64,000 nucleotides of DNA, taken from contig JAKZHN010000029.1 in NCBI GenBank assembly GCA_037179335.1, positions 310,001-374,000 on the forward strand. The letters are read 5' to 3'. A program made the position numbers and the translations under genes. Below, piece by piece: positions 1 to 10,363 of the stretch (positions are counted from its first letter, which is position 1; every line of letters begins with the position of its first letter). The stretch comes from Cyclaneusma minus. Taxonomy: Eukaryota > Ascomycota > Leotiomycetes > Marthamycetales > Marthamycetaceae. Under the pieces are notes generated by a model, which did not search any database, was not told the origin of the DNA, and saw only the letters and a list, made by a program, of their open reading frames with translations.

Positions 1-10
1 GGCAGTAGTA

Positions 11-213
11 CAGTGGGAGGAAAAAAGTCTGAATACAGTCCATAGTCTCCAAATAATTGTAAATATCCCAAATAATCAGGAATATCCCTAACAACTTGGA
101 ATATTCCAAAGCATTGGGAATATTCCTAATTACTGGGAATATTCCTGGTTATTTAGAATATTCGCAATCCAGCTGAGACTGTAGGCCGTATTCAGACTTT
201 TTTCCACCCACTG
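11..213. mobile_element. MITE-like inverted-repeat element, family A copy 1
   Basis: About 203 bp bounded by imperfect terminal inverted repeats of roughly 40 bp. The left end begins CAGTGGGAGGAAAAAAGTCT and the right end finishes with the inverse, TTTTTTCCACCCACTG. Both ends are flanked by TA (9-10 and 214-215), which suggests a TA target duplication as in Tc1/mariner-type elements. The interior is an array of degenerate ~20 bp units centred on the palindrome GGAATATTCC. No coding capacity. Related copies lie at 18002-18203 and, in opposite orientation, at 23989-24210. The superfamily assignment is inference from the TA flanks only. Confidence 0.7.
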
Positions 214-465
214 TAACAGCTGAATAACATGTTTATTTGCAAGTCATTGGATTTATTCTAGACAACTGATGATACACTCAATCACTGTGATATTCTTAAT
301 CATTGTGAACACTTCTAATCAAGTGATGAAAGAAATCAGTGGCATTGTTAGTCAGGTCGCGCAGAAAAAACGCTTTCTTTTTATTACTGCTCGCGCTGTG
401 GCTTTTCATCGTCATAGCCAAATTGCTCTAGTCACTTCTGAGGTCTCTGCTGTCGACGACCATTG

Positions 466-2763
466 TTAATGTACATTCATTTGCATTTCGTTACATGCTT
501 TACCCCACCCTTCCCAATCGAAATCTTCAGGCGGCTCCCATTCCAGCATTTCCGAGAAAGTTGTTGGCGGAGGCTCCTCGCCTGGAGGCAGTTGCACCCT
601 CGGAGGAATTGGCTCAACTGGATGAAGCGGCTCACTTGGAGGAAGCGGCTCACTCGGAGGAAGCGGCTCACTCGGAGGAAGCGGCTCAGTCTGAGGAATT
701 GGCTCAGTCTGAGGAAGCGGCTCACTTGGAGGAAGCGGCTCACTTGGATGAAGCGGCTCACTCGGAGGAAGCGGCTCAGTCTGAGGAATTGGCTCAGTCT
801 GAGGAAGCGGCTCACTTGGAGGAAGCGGCTCACTTGGATGAAGCGGCTCAGTCTGAGGAATTGGCTCATTCTGAGGAAGCGGCTCACTTGGAGGAAGCGG
901 CTCAGTCTGGGGAATTGGCTCAGTCTGAGGAAGCGGCTCACTTGGAGGAAGCGGCTCACTCGGAGGAAGCGGCTCACTCGGAGGAAGCGGCTCAGTCTGA
1001 GGAATTGGCTCAGTCTGAGGAAGCGGCTCACTCGGAGGAAGCGGCTCAGTCTGAGGAATTGGCTCAGTCGGAGGTAGCGGCTCAGTCTGAGGGAGGTGCA
1101 CGATTAGAGTAAGTTCCCACAGTCCTTCGAGCGTTTGCAGCGCTCCTGGGTCAGAGACCTGACAACCGCGCTGCTTCGTGGTATCTGGAAACGTCGGATT
1201 CTTCGGCGATTTCGGAATGCCAAATTGCGCCTCCATTGCCGCCATTTCTGTTCCTGCCAGACCCCAAATATTTCTAAGTCGGTCCGGGGAATACGTTCCT
1301 ACTGGATCATGTCCAGTGCTCAAGTCAGTGTGCGGCAATCCATTGAGCGGCGGCTCTACCATCGGAACTCCATGCTTGATCCGGTGCTGCTTGTAATGGT
1401 GTAATATGTCTGCGGCTGCCGTCTGCCGACATCGTACCTCGAAGTTTCTCATGGCAGGGATGAACTTTTTCTTGTTACCATAGTGGTTATTACCATACTG
1501 GTTATGGTACCACCACAACCAATGATTCCGCAACTGCACCGTGCGTTCCTTCAGCTGAGAGATCACCACAGCATCCATCGCCAATTCCGAATCGCAGATC
1601 TTCTGCATCTGTCCCCACCAGTATGAGGGTTCATAGAGCGGTTGGGGTCTACATGCAGGTCTATATGCCACCCAAGTCTGCAGCACGATGCCCATAGCGG
1701 TAACTTGCATCTTCGTCTGCTGTTCGCCTGGAATCTCATCCCATTTCATCTCTTTCGTCAAGGACTCACACACTCTCGGAAATTGTGTGTAAAAGAAATG
1801 GAAGAACGGCTCATCATTCCGAGGAATCACAAGGACGGTATCCAGCACCTTACCCACGGGTGGGAGGGGTGGCAGCGATTGAGGCGCCGCTTCTTGTGTG
1901 TTTGACTGCGAAAGCAGGCCCGCTTGTCCGGCCGGTGAACTTGTCGAAACAGTTGGTGAGTAATGTGTGCTCTGTGGCTGTTGATTCACATCATTGATCT
2001 CTTGGACGGGCTTGTTTCCCCCGCCGAGTGGTCGGTCAGACCTTTCCAGCATACGTGGATCTATGGTGGACGAAGGTCGCACAGGACTATCGAGGTGGCT
2101 TGCACTATTTGCTCCATGAGGAGTGCCCTGTGGCTGTTGATCTATAGCATGGGTTTCCTGGGTGGGCTGGTTTCCGCCGCCGAGTGGTCGCTCAGACCTT
2201 TCCAGCATACGTGGATCTGTGTCGGGTGAAGGCCGCACAGGACTATCGAAGTGGCTTGCACTATATGCTCCATCCTGCATCAAATCCAACTGCCTTGGAA
2301 GGTTTGAACCGCGCGTTCCTGGAAGGTCAAGAGGACTCTGATTGCTCGAATGTCGCCATGGGCCGGATCCAGTCGATTCGTCTGTACTGCTGCCGGGACG
2401 GCTTCTGGTGTAAGGAGAATGGCGTACGTTAGGCTGGCGATGTTGGAATTTGACACTGCCCCTGCCGTAGGAGGGACTGCTGGTATTGCTCGAGGCCTGG
2501 CTATATGCGGTTGGCGGATTGCTTTGAGAATAGCCACTGGGCACTGATGTTGGTGGATTACTTTGAGAATAGCCGCTGGGCAACGAAGTTGGCGTATTGC
2601 TTTGAGGATAAAAACTCTCCACCGATTTTGGACAGCGACAGCTTATAAGGCCACATACGCGGCACTGGGAGCCGGCCTGGGACTTGCTAGACTGGTCCAT
2701 GGGCACCGATGTTGGCAATGGCGGCTTGCGTCGAGGCTTTACCCTCTGTACCCTTGGGCCCAT
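466..2763 (-). CDS. Proline-rich hypothetical protein with hexapeptide repeat tail
   Basis: Unrecognised 765-residue protein from a single open frame, started at an ATG in good context (ACCATGG). Near residue 35 there is a compact cysteine cluster (CRVCGLISCRCPK), possibly metal binding. Residues about 45-90 repeat a PSGYSQSNPPTS-like unit. Two tandem ~45-residue copies around 165-265 share SPVRPS...DPRMLERS.RPLGGGN. Residues about 305-540 look globular, with several Trp and charged residues. The tail from about 555 to 720 is a hexapeptide repeat (PLPPSE/PLPQTE/PIPQTE) encoded by the minisatellite at 595-1090. No signal peptide or membrane segment is seen. Function unknown; the repeats suggest a fast-evolving accessory protein. 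Confidence 0.6.
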   Translation of the reverse strand: MGPRVQRVKPRRKPPLPTSVPMDQSSKSQAGSQCRVCGLISCRCPKSVESFYPQSNTPTSLPSGYSQSNPPTSVPSGYSQSNPPTAYSQASSNTSSPSYGRGSVKFQHRQPNVRHSPYTRSRPGSSTDESTGSGPWRHSSNQSPLDLPGTRGSNLPRQLDLMQDGAYSASHFDSPVRPSPDTDPRMLERSERPLGGGNQPTQETHAIDQQPQGTPHGANSASHLDSPVRPSSTIDPRMLERSDRPLGGGNKPVQEINDVNQQPQSTHYSPTVSTSSPAGQAGLLSQSNTQEAAPQSLPPLPPVGKVLDTVLVIPRNDEPFFHFFYTQFPRVCESLTKEMKWDEIPGEQQTKMQVTAMGIVLQTWVAYRPACRPQPLYEPSYWWGQMQKICDSELAMDAVVISQLKERTVQLRNHWLWWYHNQYGNNHYGNKKKFIPAMRNFEVRCRQTAAADILHHYKQHRIKHGVPMVEPPLNGLPHTDLSTGHDPVGTYSPDRLRNIWGLAGTEMAAMEAQFGIPKSPKNPTFPDTTKQRGCQVSDPGALQTLEGLWELTLIVHLPQTEPLPPTEPIPQTEPLPPSEPLPQTEPIPQTEPLPPSEPLPPSEPLPPSEPLPQTEPIPQTEPLPPSEPLPQNEPIPQTEPLHPSEPLPPSEPLPQTEPIPQTEPLPPSEPLHPSEPLPPSEPLPQTEPIPQTEPLPPSEPLPPSEPLPPSEPLHPVEPIPPRVQLPPGEEPPPTTFSEMLEWEPPEDFDWEGWGKACNEMQMNVH
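595..1090. repeat. 18-bp coding minisatellite
   Basis: About 27 tandem copies of an 18-bp unit, typified on the plus strand by GAGGAAGCGGCTCACTCG and GAGGAATTGGCTCAGTCT. The unit is a multiple of three, so the minus-strand protein reads it as hexapeptides P-L/I-P/H-P/Q-S/T-E without disruption. The same periodicity leaves other frames open on both strands, which are shadows. Copy-number variation between strains is likely. Confidence 0.9.
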
Positions 2764-3535
2764 GGTTAAAAAGGGCAGCTAAGTGGAGAAGTGGCAGCTC
2801 AGTGGAGAATTGTGTGGTGCAGGGTCTAGCAGATGATAGTGAGCAAGAGATGGATATGCTTCAAGCAATGGGACGGTAACAGATGTTGTCAAAAGAATGA
2901 TGCTGAGAATGGGGAGGTGGCAGCTCGTATGGGGGCCAATGTCCCTGAGCATTTAGTGCTGCACGTGAGTTGCCGCTCTTCTCGGTCGTGCCTTCCTTCC
3001 TTTTCTTCCCTTTTCCATTCCTCCACATTTCACCGCACCCACAGTCACCCGAACTCTCTGGAGAAAATGCACCCCCCGTTCACTGCTGTTTCTTGAATCT
3101 CTTCAAAAACTTCTCCGTTCCCAATTCTCTCTCACTACACCAGTCTCCCGTCATTCTACTGTGAAACGCCGTCCCATCACTTCCCCGCCAACTCTACATC
3201 CGAATACCACCGTGAGCCATATCGTTCAGCAACCGCATGTCTTCTAGCAGCTGCTCGTCGAAGCCTTCCCCAGAGCCTGCGACCTTGAACTGAAGCCATT
3301 ATCGACACTTTACCCCATCATACCTGACCTTGTGCGGATATCATCATCAATTACCCAACAATCACTCTGCGTGGACCCATGTCATTCGCGTGAGAGCCGT
3401 CCAGTGGACTCTTGAAAATTCTTAGCCTTGAAGTGATATGCTTGTGTAAAGCTAGTCGTATGTCTCCGGGTTTTCCATGCTCTTCTCAATTGCCCAAGCG
3501 AATGTGGTCTGCTTGCTAACCTGAAATGCTAGCCA
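2764..3535. other. Intergenic region, shared upstream sequence of two divergent genes
   Basis: Between the proline-rich gene (minus) and the WG-rich gene (plus). It contains C/T-rich tracts around 2990-3170, typical of fungal promoters and 5' leaders. No supported coding exon is seen; an upstream non-coding or short coding exon of the plus-strand gene cannot be excluded. Confidence 0.5.
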
Positions 3536-6489
3536 ATGAAGGAGTTTGCGGCACTCGAGTATATCACTGGAACCAAGCTCGTATGGAAGAAGCCTCAGCC
3601 GAAGCCTCAGCCCAAGCCCAAGCCCAAGCCTCAGCCGCCGTCTCAACCGCTGCCACAGCCGCGACGGCGCCTAGTAGAAGACTACCTGGAGGGGGTACAA
3701 AGGGCCAATCCCCCTAGGAGGAACCCCTCCGCAACGAATTACCCGGCCGAGGGACACTACTTGCATGAGATCATAAAGGCTTATGCTATCGAAGAGGCTC
3801 GTCAGGACCACGCCGAGAAGAAGAAGCAAGAAGCTCTAGCCGAGGTTGAGAAAGAGGACTCGAAGGCTGATAAAGCCGACTTCAAGGTCGAGAAAGCCGA
3901 CCCAGAGGTCGTGGTGGTCGATTCGAAGGACGAGAAAGTCGATTCAAAGGACGAGAACGTCGATTCAAAGGACGAGAAAGACGACTCAAAGGGTAAAAAG
4001 GGGGGCAACTCCAAGAAAAAGAAGGGCAGCCCAAAGGTTAAGACGGACGATTCGAAGGCCGAGAAAGACGATTCGGAGGATGCCAGTCCACCGAAACCAA
4101 CAATGAAACCAGCCGCAACCCAAACTTGGCATGGGCCGACCCGGATTCGTGACGGTAGACGCCGATTCAACATTCCCCGTAATGCCAATGCCGTGGCTAT
4201 TGCGTACACCTCGGCATCGAGTGAATCGTCCTCGTCATCCTCCTCATCGTCCTCATCCGAGTCAAGCAGTGATAGTGATGACAGTCCCCCACCCCCATAC
4301 AAACCAAGAAAGCAAGTGCGCTTCCAGCCATTGAAGTCTGCTTTGAAGAAGACAAAATCGTATTCAGATAATGACAGAAGACATTGCGAACCTGACAGAA
4401 AGTGTATAAGATGGCGTCGCGACGATTGTAATTGTAGCGGTTGCAAGGAGCATGAGAGACAACGTCGACAAAGAGTTGTTTGTGAAGATGATGAAGAGCG
4501 CCAATATGACCCACGTACATCTTTGAGAACACGACAAAGCGGTGAAAGGCAAGGTTGGCCGCAGCAAAACAACGACCACAACAACAGCGGCAATGTAAGT
4601 TCACACCACTATTCCCATGTGACAACAAGGCACTGAAGTGTGTCCTCCAGTATAGCATAAATACCCCCAATCCCCCTCCCGCTTCTTTCTGCCACCAGCA
4701 TACTTCTCCCAGATACACCAACCACGTAGCTGAGCCTTCTCGTACGCCAAATCACGCAGCAAACTCCAGCGCTCAAGCATACTCAAACTTCACTCGGCAC
4801 AGCATGGATCGTCTGCCTCGTCCTATGTGGAAGTCGAAATCTGTGGTCGTAGTCAAGGAAGACGTCATTGAGACTAACCAAGATCCAAGACCCAACGCTT
4901 TCTATGACCAGCGCAATGGCCTATTGCGCGTCTATCATGGCAATGTCTGGGGCAATCCTTTCGCCACAGCACTTCCTCTGGACTTTCCACGCGCCGCACG
5001 CGCCATATATGAAGCACGCAACCCCCCCAACGATGGGTACGTTCTCGAGCGTCTGCCAAATTATGACGGTACTTTGCCTGCTCCATCCCAAGCTGTGAGC
5101 AATGGTTTGCAAAGGCAGCAGCTGCAGAACTCCAATACACCTCAACAGAATCAGCAATATCCGAACAGCAACCCGCCTGTCCGAGCTCAGAACCAGAATC
5201 CTGCATCACCGGCCAGTCAGTCTGGTGACTGGGGAAACAACCAAAACGCTGCACCACCGAGCAACTCTGGAAACACCAACTGGGGTCCAAATAACAACAG
5301 CAACCCGCCCGCCCCAGCTCAGAACCAGAATCCTGCATCACCGGCCAGTCAGCCTGGTGGCTGGGAAAACAACCAAAATTCTTCGCCACCGAGAACCTCT
5401 GAGAACAACAACTCGGCCTCGAATGGTAACGTGGGTTGGGGCAACACGGATGGTAACACCAATGCCAATAACACCAGCTGGGGCGATACTGGCGGAGAGA
5501 ACAATACCTCCAACCAAGGCAATCCGGGCAACGAGAGCAACTCCAATGCGGGTGGCAACAATGGCCAGCACAATCGGACAAACAGCAGCGAGACCGTGAG
5601 GACTGATTGGGGTAATTCTGGGCCTAGTGGCGAGCAGCCCTCGGACTGGGGTAATGCAAATGCTGCTCAGGATTCTTCAGGTGGAAACAACAACGCCAAC
5701 AACAATGCCAGCCGTAACAGCGGCAACAGCCCTCCGTCGCAGAGCAATTCAAACAATGGAGGCTGGGGCAACAACAACAACAACGGCGGCAACGGCAGCG
5801 GCAACGGCAGCCCTCCACAGAACAATTCGAACGATGGATGCTGGGGCGGCGGCAACAACAGCCCTCCACAGAACAATCCGAACAATGGAGGCTGGGGCAA
5901 CAACAACAGCGGCAACAACAACGGTGGCGGCAATACCAACAATCCTAACTCTGGAGGCTGGGGCGGCAGCAACAGCGGCGGCAACAATCGCGGCAGCCCT
6001 CCACAAAGCAATTCCAACAATGGAGGCTGGGGCAGCGGCAACAACAGCGGTAATAACGGCGGCAACAGCGGCGGCAATACCAGCAATCCCAATTCCGGAG
6101 GCTGGGGGAACAACAACAACAACAACAACGCTGGCAATTCCAACAATCCCAATTCCGGAGGCTGGGGGGGCGGCAGCAACAGCGGCAACCATAGTGGCGG
6201 CAACGGCAGCCCTCCAAAGAGTAATAACAACAGTGGGGGCTGGGGCGATAACAACAACGGCGGCAATACCAATAATCCCAATTCCGGCGGCTGGGACAAC
6301 AACGGCGGCAATACCAGCAATCCCATGCCTGGAAGCTGGGACAACAACGACGGCGGCGGCAATACCAGCAATCAGGACGCCGGAGGCTGGGTCGGCGGTG
6401 ATGACAACGCAAACGACCAAAACCAGTCTGATCCCAGTGGCGGCGGAGACGGTGGAGGAGGTACATGGGGCGAAAATAGTGGATGGTGA
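3536..6489 (+). CDS. Large disordered protein with ~20 WG/GW motifs in an Asn/Gly/Ser-rich tail
   Basis: Two exons, 3536-4594 and 4651-6489, joined in phase 0 across a 56 bp intron (GTAAGT donor, CTCCAG acceptor), giving about 965 residues. The N-terminal part has a Lys-Pro run (20-45) and then a highly charged Asp/Lys/Glu region (90-190). A poly-Ser stretch follows near 225-245, then a K-Q-V-R-F motif resembling an RVxF phosphatase-docking site. A Cys/Arg-rich patch lies near 285-320. Exon 2 begins with a short, more ordered stretch (about 435-520). From about 560 to the end the protein is built of N/S/G repeats carrying about 20 Trp, nearly all next to Gly (GGWGN, DWGN, GGWDN). Such WG/GW arrays are known as Argonaute-binding platforms in other eukaryotes; applying that here is inference. 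Start choice is uncertain. Confidence 0.7.
4595..4650 (+). other. Intron joining the charged and WG-rich exons
   Basis: GTAAGT donor after an AAT codon and CTCCAG acceptor before TAT. Removing these 56 bases joins two long open frames in phase 0. Without splicing, the first frame stops 14 codons after the donor. Confidence 0.75.
5640..6480 (+). repeat. Degenerate coding repeat (Asn/Gly/Ser/Trp units)
   Basis: Repeated AAC/GGC-rich blocks, each encoding a variant of NPNSGGWGNNN or SPPQNNSNNGGWG. The DNA is low complexity enough that the antisense frames are open (Leu/Pro-rich and Ala/Val-rich shadows). Expansion by slippage or unequal exchange is the likely origin. Confidence 0.75.
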
Positions 6490-7631
6490 GACAACCAAAC
6501 ATTTCCCGTCTCGCATGCCCCCTTTGTTGGTCTCGAGGGAGATACTTTCTTGCGCAGCTTGAACGTACCCCTGGGCTACGGCAATGCGCAATTGGAGCTC
6601 TGGCGCAGCAAGACTAGGACAAAGGTTCTATGTGCCTACGGCATCAGCTCTGACTTGCGGTGGTTTGATTTGCTGGGGCGGGAGCTTCTCATCTTTAGTT
6701 CTTTGGAGGTGCAAATTATTCAGAATCTCGGAGTGGTCTTTGCTTTCCATGTACGTACTTTGAGAAGGTCGAATGCTAGCTTTTGCCGTTCGATAGTTTC
6801 AAATGAACATCACTAGCTAGCATATGGTCCCAATTGCTGCGGGATTCAGAATATGCTCCAAGATCCGTGAGACTGTGAAGCAAACATGTAGTAACGCTAT
6901 GAAAAGGGGCAAGTCCCTCCGCAACAACATGATGGATGTTCTTCCAAATGGACCTTGGGATTTAGGTCTGGCAGAGCACATTAACTCCCCGAAATTTTGA
7001 TCTTTTGAAGGCAACAATTTGTAGATTAAGATGACAAGGAAATTTATAAATTCAGTACCAGCTGTTTGAGACGGAAGCTTTACTCTGGATGATATGCGCC
7101 TGTCCTCCATGGTTGAGAGAATCGACATCGATCGAGGCTATGCTCGTCAGACATTGAGGGTGAATTGGAAAGGGCAGTTGACTCAAGTGGTATCATAATA
7201 CTGGGGCACAGAATAGGTATCTTGCAAAGCCTGATATTTGATAAGAAGCAAAGATTGGGTTTGCTGCTCACTGTCTATGGCCTCATTCTGTGTTCCGTTC
7301 GTCCCAGGCCAAGCGGCAGAGAGAGAAGTCGCTTTATCCCTTATCGTCTCCCACGCGCCTCTCAATGCAATGCTTTCATGATAGTCATGCAATTCAGATG
7401 CTGCCCTGGGACCAGTCCGTTGCAGGCACTAGGCGGCGGAAGTGTTGAAAGTGTCGGAGTCCCATGTCAACCGTAGCGGTCCGCGCCCGCAAGCCCCAAG
7501 GTAAGACACCCGAGACACCATCCCCGAACGCCATGCTCCCTCCCGCTCCCGCGCCAAATATTGATACATAACCATAGTATCCTACACCTCGCTTCTTTGC
7601 ATCACCGTCGTAAAATCATCGCATGTCGTCC
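6490..7631. other. Intergenic region without a recognised gene
   Basis: Lies between the WG-rich gene and the convergent small Cys-rich gene. Short open frames occur on both strands, but none shows splice-supported extension, composition bias or a recognisable motif. The first part is probably the 3' untranslated region of the upstream gene. Confidence 0.5.
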
Positions 7632-7940
7632 CTAATAATCCAAGCCAAACCAGCTCCTACGCCTCGATGATCTCGATCTCGAGCTCTTGTTGCTCTCGGT
7701 GCGACGGCCTTCGCTCGAATTGTCCGACGATGATCGACCCTGATATCCCCTCGACTGGCTCAATTGTGCATGTCTGCTAGAGCAAAAGCTGCACTCGCCG
7801 TCGATGTCGCGCACGACTTCGCGGTAGCGGATGCATAGTGGGTATGCGCGGGCCCATTGGTCGGCGAGCTCGCAGGTTATGACGCTCTTGGAAGGGTGCT
7901 CGTGGTGGCAGGCGTATTCGTAGAAGATCTTTTTGCACAT
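7632..7940 (-). CDS. Small Cys/His-containing protein with Arg/Ser-rich tail
   Basis: 102 residues from the first in-frame ATG (MCKKIFYEYACHHEHPSKS). The open frame continues upstream to about 8162 but has no ATG there, so 7940 is the chosen start. The first 60 residues contain Cys at positions 2, 11, 23, 34, 46 and 49 and several His, ending in CSFCSSR; this could bind a metal. The C-terminus is Ser/Arg-rich (SNKSSRSRSSRRRSWFGLDY). It resembles short conserved Cys-rich fungal proteins of unknown function. An upstream exon is possible. Confidence 0.55.
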   Translation of the reverse strand: MCKKIFYEYACHHEHPSKSVITCELADQWARAYPLCIRYREVVRDIDGECSFCSSRHAQLSQSRGYQGRSSSDNSSEGRRTESNKSSRSRSSRRRSWFGLDY

Positions 7941-8982
7941 CTTGGGGATTTGGGTGAGGTCGATGTTCTTTGGGTGTGGAGAGGATGTGCTCGGTCGTGG
8001 CGGAGCTGTAGGGAGGTCGAGAAGTGTAGGATAAGGACCGGGCAGCGCAATTGATGGGTTGAGCGTCGTTTGAGGGATTTTCGTAGATGGTGAGACGACA
8101 TGGAGATCTGAGGAGGCGTTGGGGTGGTTTTTGTCTCTTCGGGGCGTATGGAGTGTGTCCACACTGGTGTTTGTGAATGGCCGGGTGAAGGTGCTCTAGT
8201 GGCTCCTGTTTTTGCAGAGTCGCATGCGTTGTAGGTTGCTCGCAGGGAGCAGGCGACTTGTGAACGAGTGGCTTGGGCTCGTTCGCTGTGTCTTCCGAAA
8301 CTTAACGCTCAACGGCCAACGGTTCTCTGCTGACTGCTTTAGCTACTCTGCTCGTACCGCTCGACATCGTTGCCGATGCCGATTTCCCAATCATCGTCTA
8401 AGCCCCTGCTGCGACGTGTCTCCCCAAATGCCGTAACTCGTCCGCTATGACGATGTTTTGCAGCTTCAAGGGAGGATCGGGTCCCTTCTGGCGAGCCACA
8501 TGGCCGTACATTGATGCTCAGAGTAACGTGTATGCATGATCATCCGAGCCGCCACATCCAGATCCAGAACTGCCCTAGGGCTGATGTGGCTGTCGATCAA
8601 GCTTATTATGATGTCTGCGGACATGGAATCCCGATCCCCGAACACCATCAAGGCTAAGCGATTGGAGATATGATCACCCAGGGAATCCGGAATATAACTC
8701 AAATCATTAGGTAGAGTTGATCAAACCGACTGGCTTTTTAAAAGTTAACTAGAGCCTTCATAGACAACTCAAAACGAGTACTCCGAGGGACCAAGCAGCG
8801 GACTCCCAAGGCATATGATCACTCAGATTTCGAACAACGCGGGTAACCTTGAGTTAGTGAATTCCAGTTGTCAATGAAATGCAGCCCAGGTGTTGAAATA
8901 ATTCAATCTATTAACTCAGGCCGGGATATAAAACGCAAACTGGTATATGTAGAAGCACTTGGTGGCGTCGGGGGGTTACTTC
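7941..8982. other. Intergenic region without a recognised gene
   Basis: Includes the open but ATG-less extension of the preceding frame (to about 8162) and unremarkable single-copy sequence from 8200 to 8980. I see no repeat termini and no supported coding exon. Confidence 0.45.
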
Positions 8983-10363
8983 TCAGATACCTGGGCATTT
9001 GCCGCCCAGACGACGACGCATGCTCCGCACAACATTCAAAAGCCCATCCTGCCGATCTTTCTTTTCGGCTTTTAAGAAAATGCTTGCGACAGGCCAGGCA
9101 TGGATTCCACCTTTCTCCTCTCTACTCTCCACTTCGATCCCGGATTTGCGAAGAAGAGCCACTAAATCCCGTACAGTTGGAGCGAATACCTCCTCGGAGC
9201 CGAAGAAAAAGGAGAAACCCTGGGACGGACTCGACCGATTCCACCATTCGGCATCTATGCAATTTCCAGGTGATGCCATCGTGTCGTCCACCGGCACTTT
9301 AGTCCCCACATACTGACGTGCATACAGGTGCAGACTGTCGGTGTTCAGATAGTCACTGGGAGTGTCGCGGTGTTCCGGGGAAACCAGCGTCACCCACGGC
9401 GATATCAAGACCGCCATTCCAGGCCTCTTTCTCTCATTCATCCCACTAGCATGACCCAGGTGCAATAGTAGGCTCAAGACGAGTGTAGCTCCAGCCGAGT
9501 CTCCGGCAACACAGATGGCTGACGGATCGTCCACTTTAGAAAGCAGGTGATTGTAGCCTGCAACCGTTTCACGCAGCTGCTTTGGGTAGCAGGCGTCCGG
9601 TACGAGTCTGTACTCCAAACCAAAGATGGCCGGATTCGAGAACCCGGCCCCTTTCAAAAGAGTCAACCAGACAAGCAGAAATTCCAAGTAAAAGAAGGTC
9701 GATCCCATTGAGAAACCACCACCTGCGTGAATTATCTCAGTATCTCCGTACATGAATTAGGTAGGCAAACCAAACGAGCGTACCATGCAAGTAATAGACG
9801 ACCACGTCGGGTTTCTTTGACTGATCTTCAACGAGCCAAACCCCGCTGAATTCCTCCTGCAGGGCGCCGTTAGCACCAACTTTGACCGTCACAGGGCGTG
9901 GATTCTGACTTGGCGGACTTCGTGCCATCCGGGCGATCGCAAGTATCCATGCCTAAGCATGCGGAACCTCAAAAACGGCAAAGCTACCTGCTTCGAGAAG
10001 AAAACGCGGCCGATACGAGCTTCGATGTTTGCAAATGCATATCGCACGCATCGTATGACGAAGTCTTCAAAAAGACTGGCCTGTTGCACAAAGGGGCTTC
10101 TTTTTGACGGTGGGAGAAGGGTGTGTTCGTAAATGAATTTGATGGGAAGCTTGCCAACTGTTTATCTCGATCAATTCGTTTGTCCAGACGATGTAGGGTT
10201 GCTGAAGCAAGGAGAAGATGTTGATGCAGTACTCACGGAGGAAAGGCAATGCTTTTAGCACACATGTGATTGATGGGAGAAGACCAACTTGAAGGATCAA
10301 TTGGGGAGCAAGGAAAAGTAAGAAGACGAAACAATCCAGGAAGGAGATCTGGCCCAGTATCAT
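8983..10363 (-). CDS. HSL-family alpha/beta hydrolase (lipase/esterase type), with apparent frameshift
   Basis: Three exons on the minus strand: 10363-10237, 10157-9784 and 9722-8983. Introns 10158-10236 and 9723-9783 have GTGAGT and GTACGC donors. Splicing the second restores the oxyanion-hole motif LHGGGFSMG. The N-terminus is hydrophobic (LDCFVFLLFLAPQLILQVG), suggesting a membrane anchor. The nucleophile elbow GDSAGA and a C-terminal GGIHAWP with the catalytic His are present, as expected of hormone-sensitive-lipase-type esterases. The exons sum to 1241 nt, not a multiple of three: exon 2 reads in one frame to WHEVRQ and must shift by one base to continue as NPRPVTVKVGANG. Either a real one-base deletion near 9892-9940 makes this a recent pseudogene, or the assembly has an error. 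About 413 residues if intact. Confidence 0.7.

Noticed and set aside
463..1112. Long plus-strand open frames over the proline-rich gene, reading Trp/Arg/Leu or Glu/Ala repeats
   Set aside because: They arise from the 18-bp minisatellite periodicity. The minus-strand frame extends far beyond the repeat on both sides and has ordinary composition, so it is the gene.
5624..6591. Leu/Pro-, Cys/Arg- and Ala/Val-rich antisense frames over the WG-rich tail
   Set aside because: Shadows of a low-complexity AAC/GGC-rich coding sequence. No start context or splice support.
9899..9912. A 14-base GT-AG segment (GTCCGCCAAGTCAG on the minus strand) that would restore the hydrolase frame
   Set aside because: Far below the minimum length of a spliceosomal intron, so a frameshift is the simpler reading.
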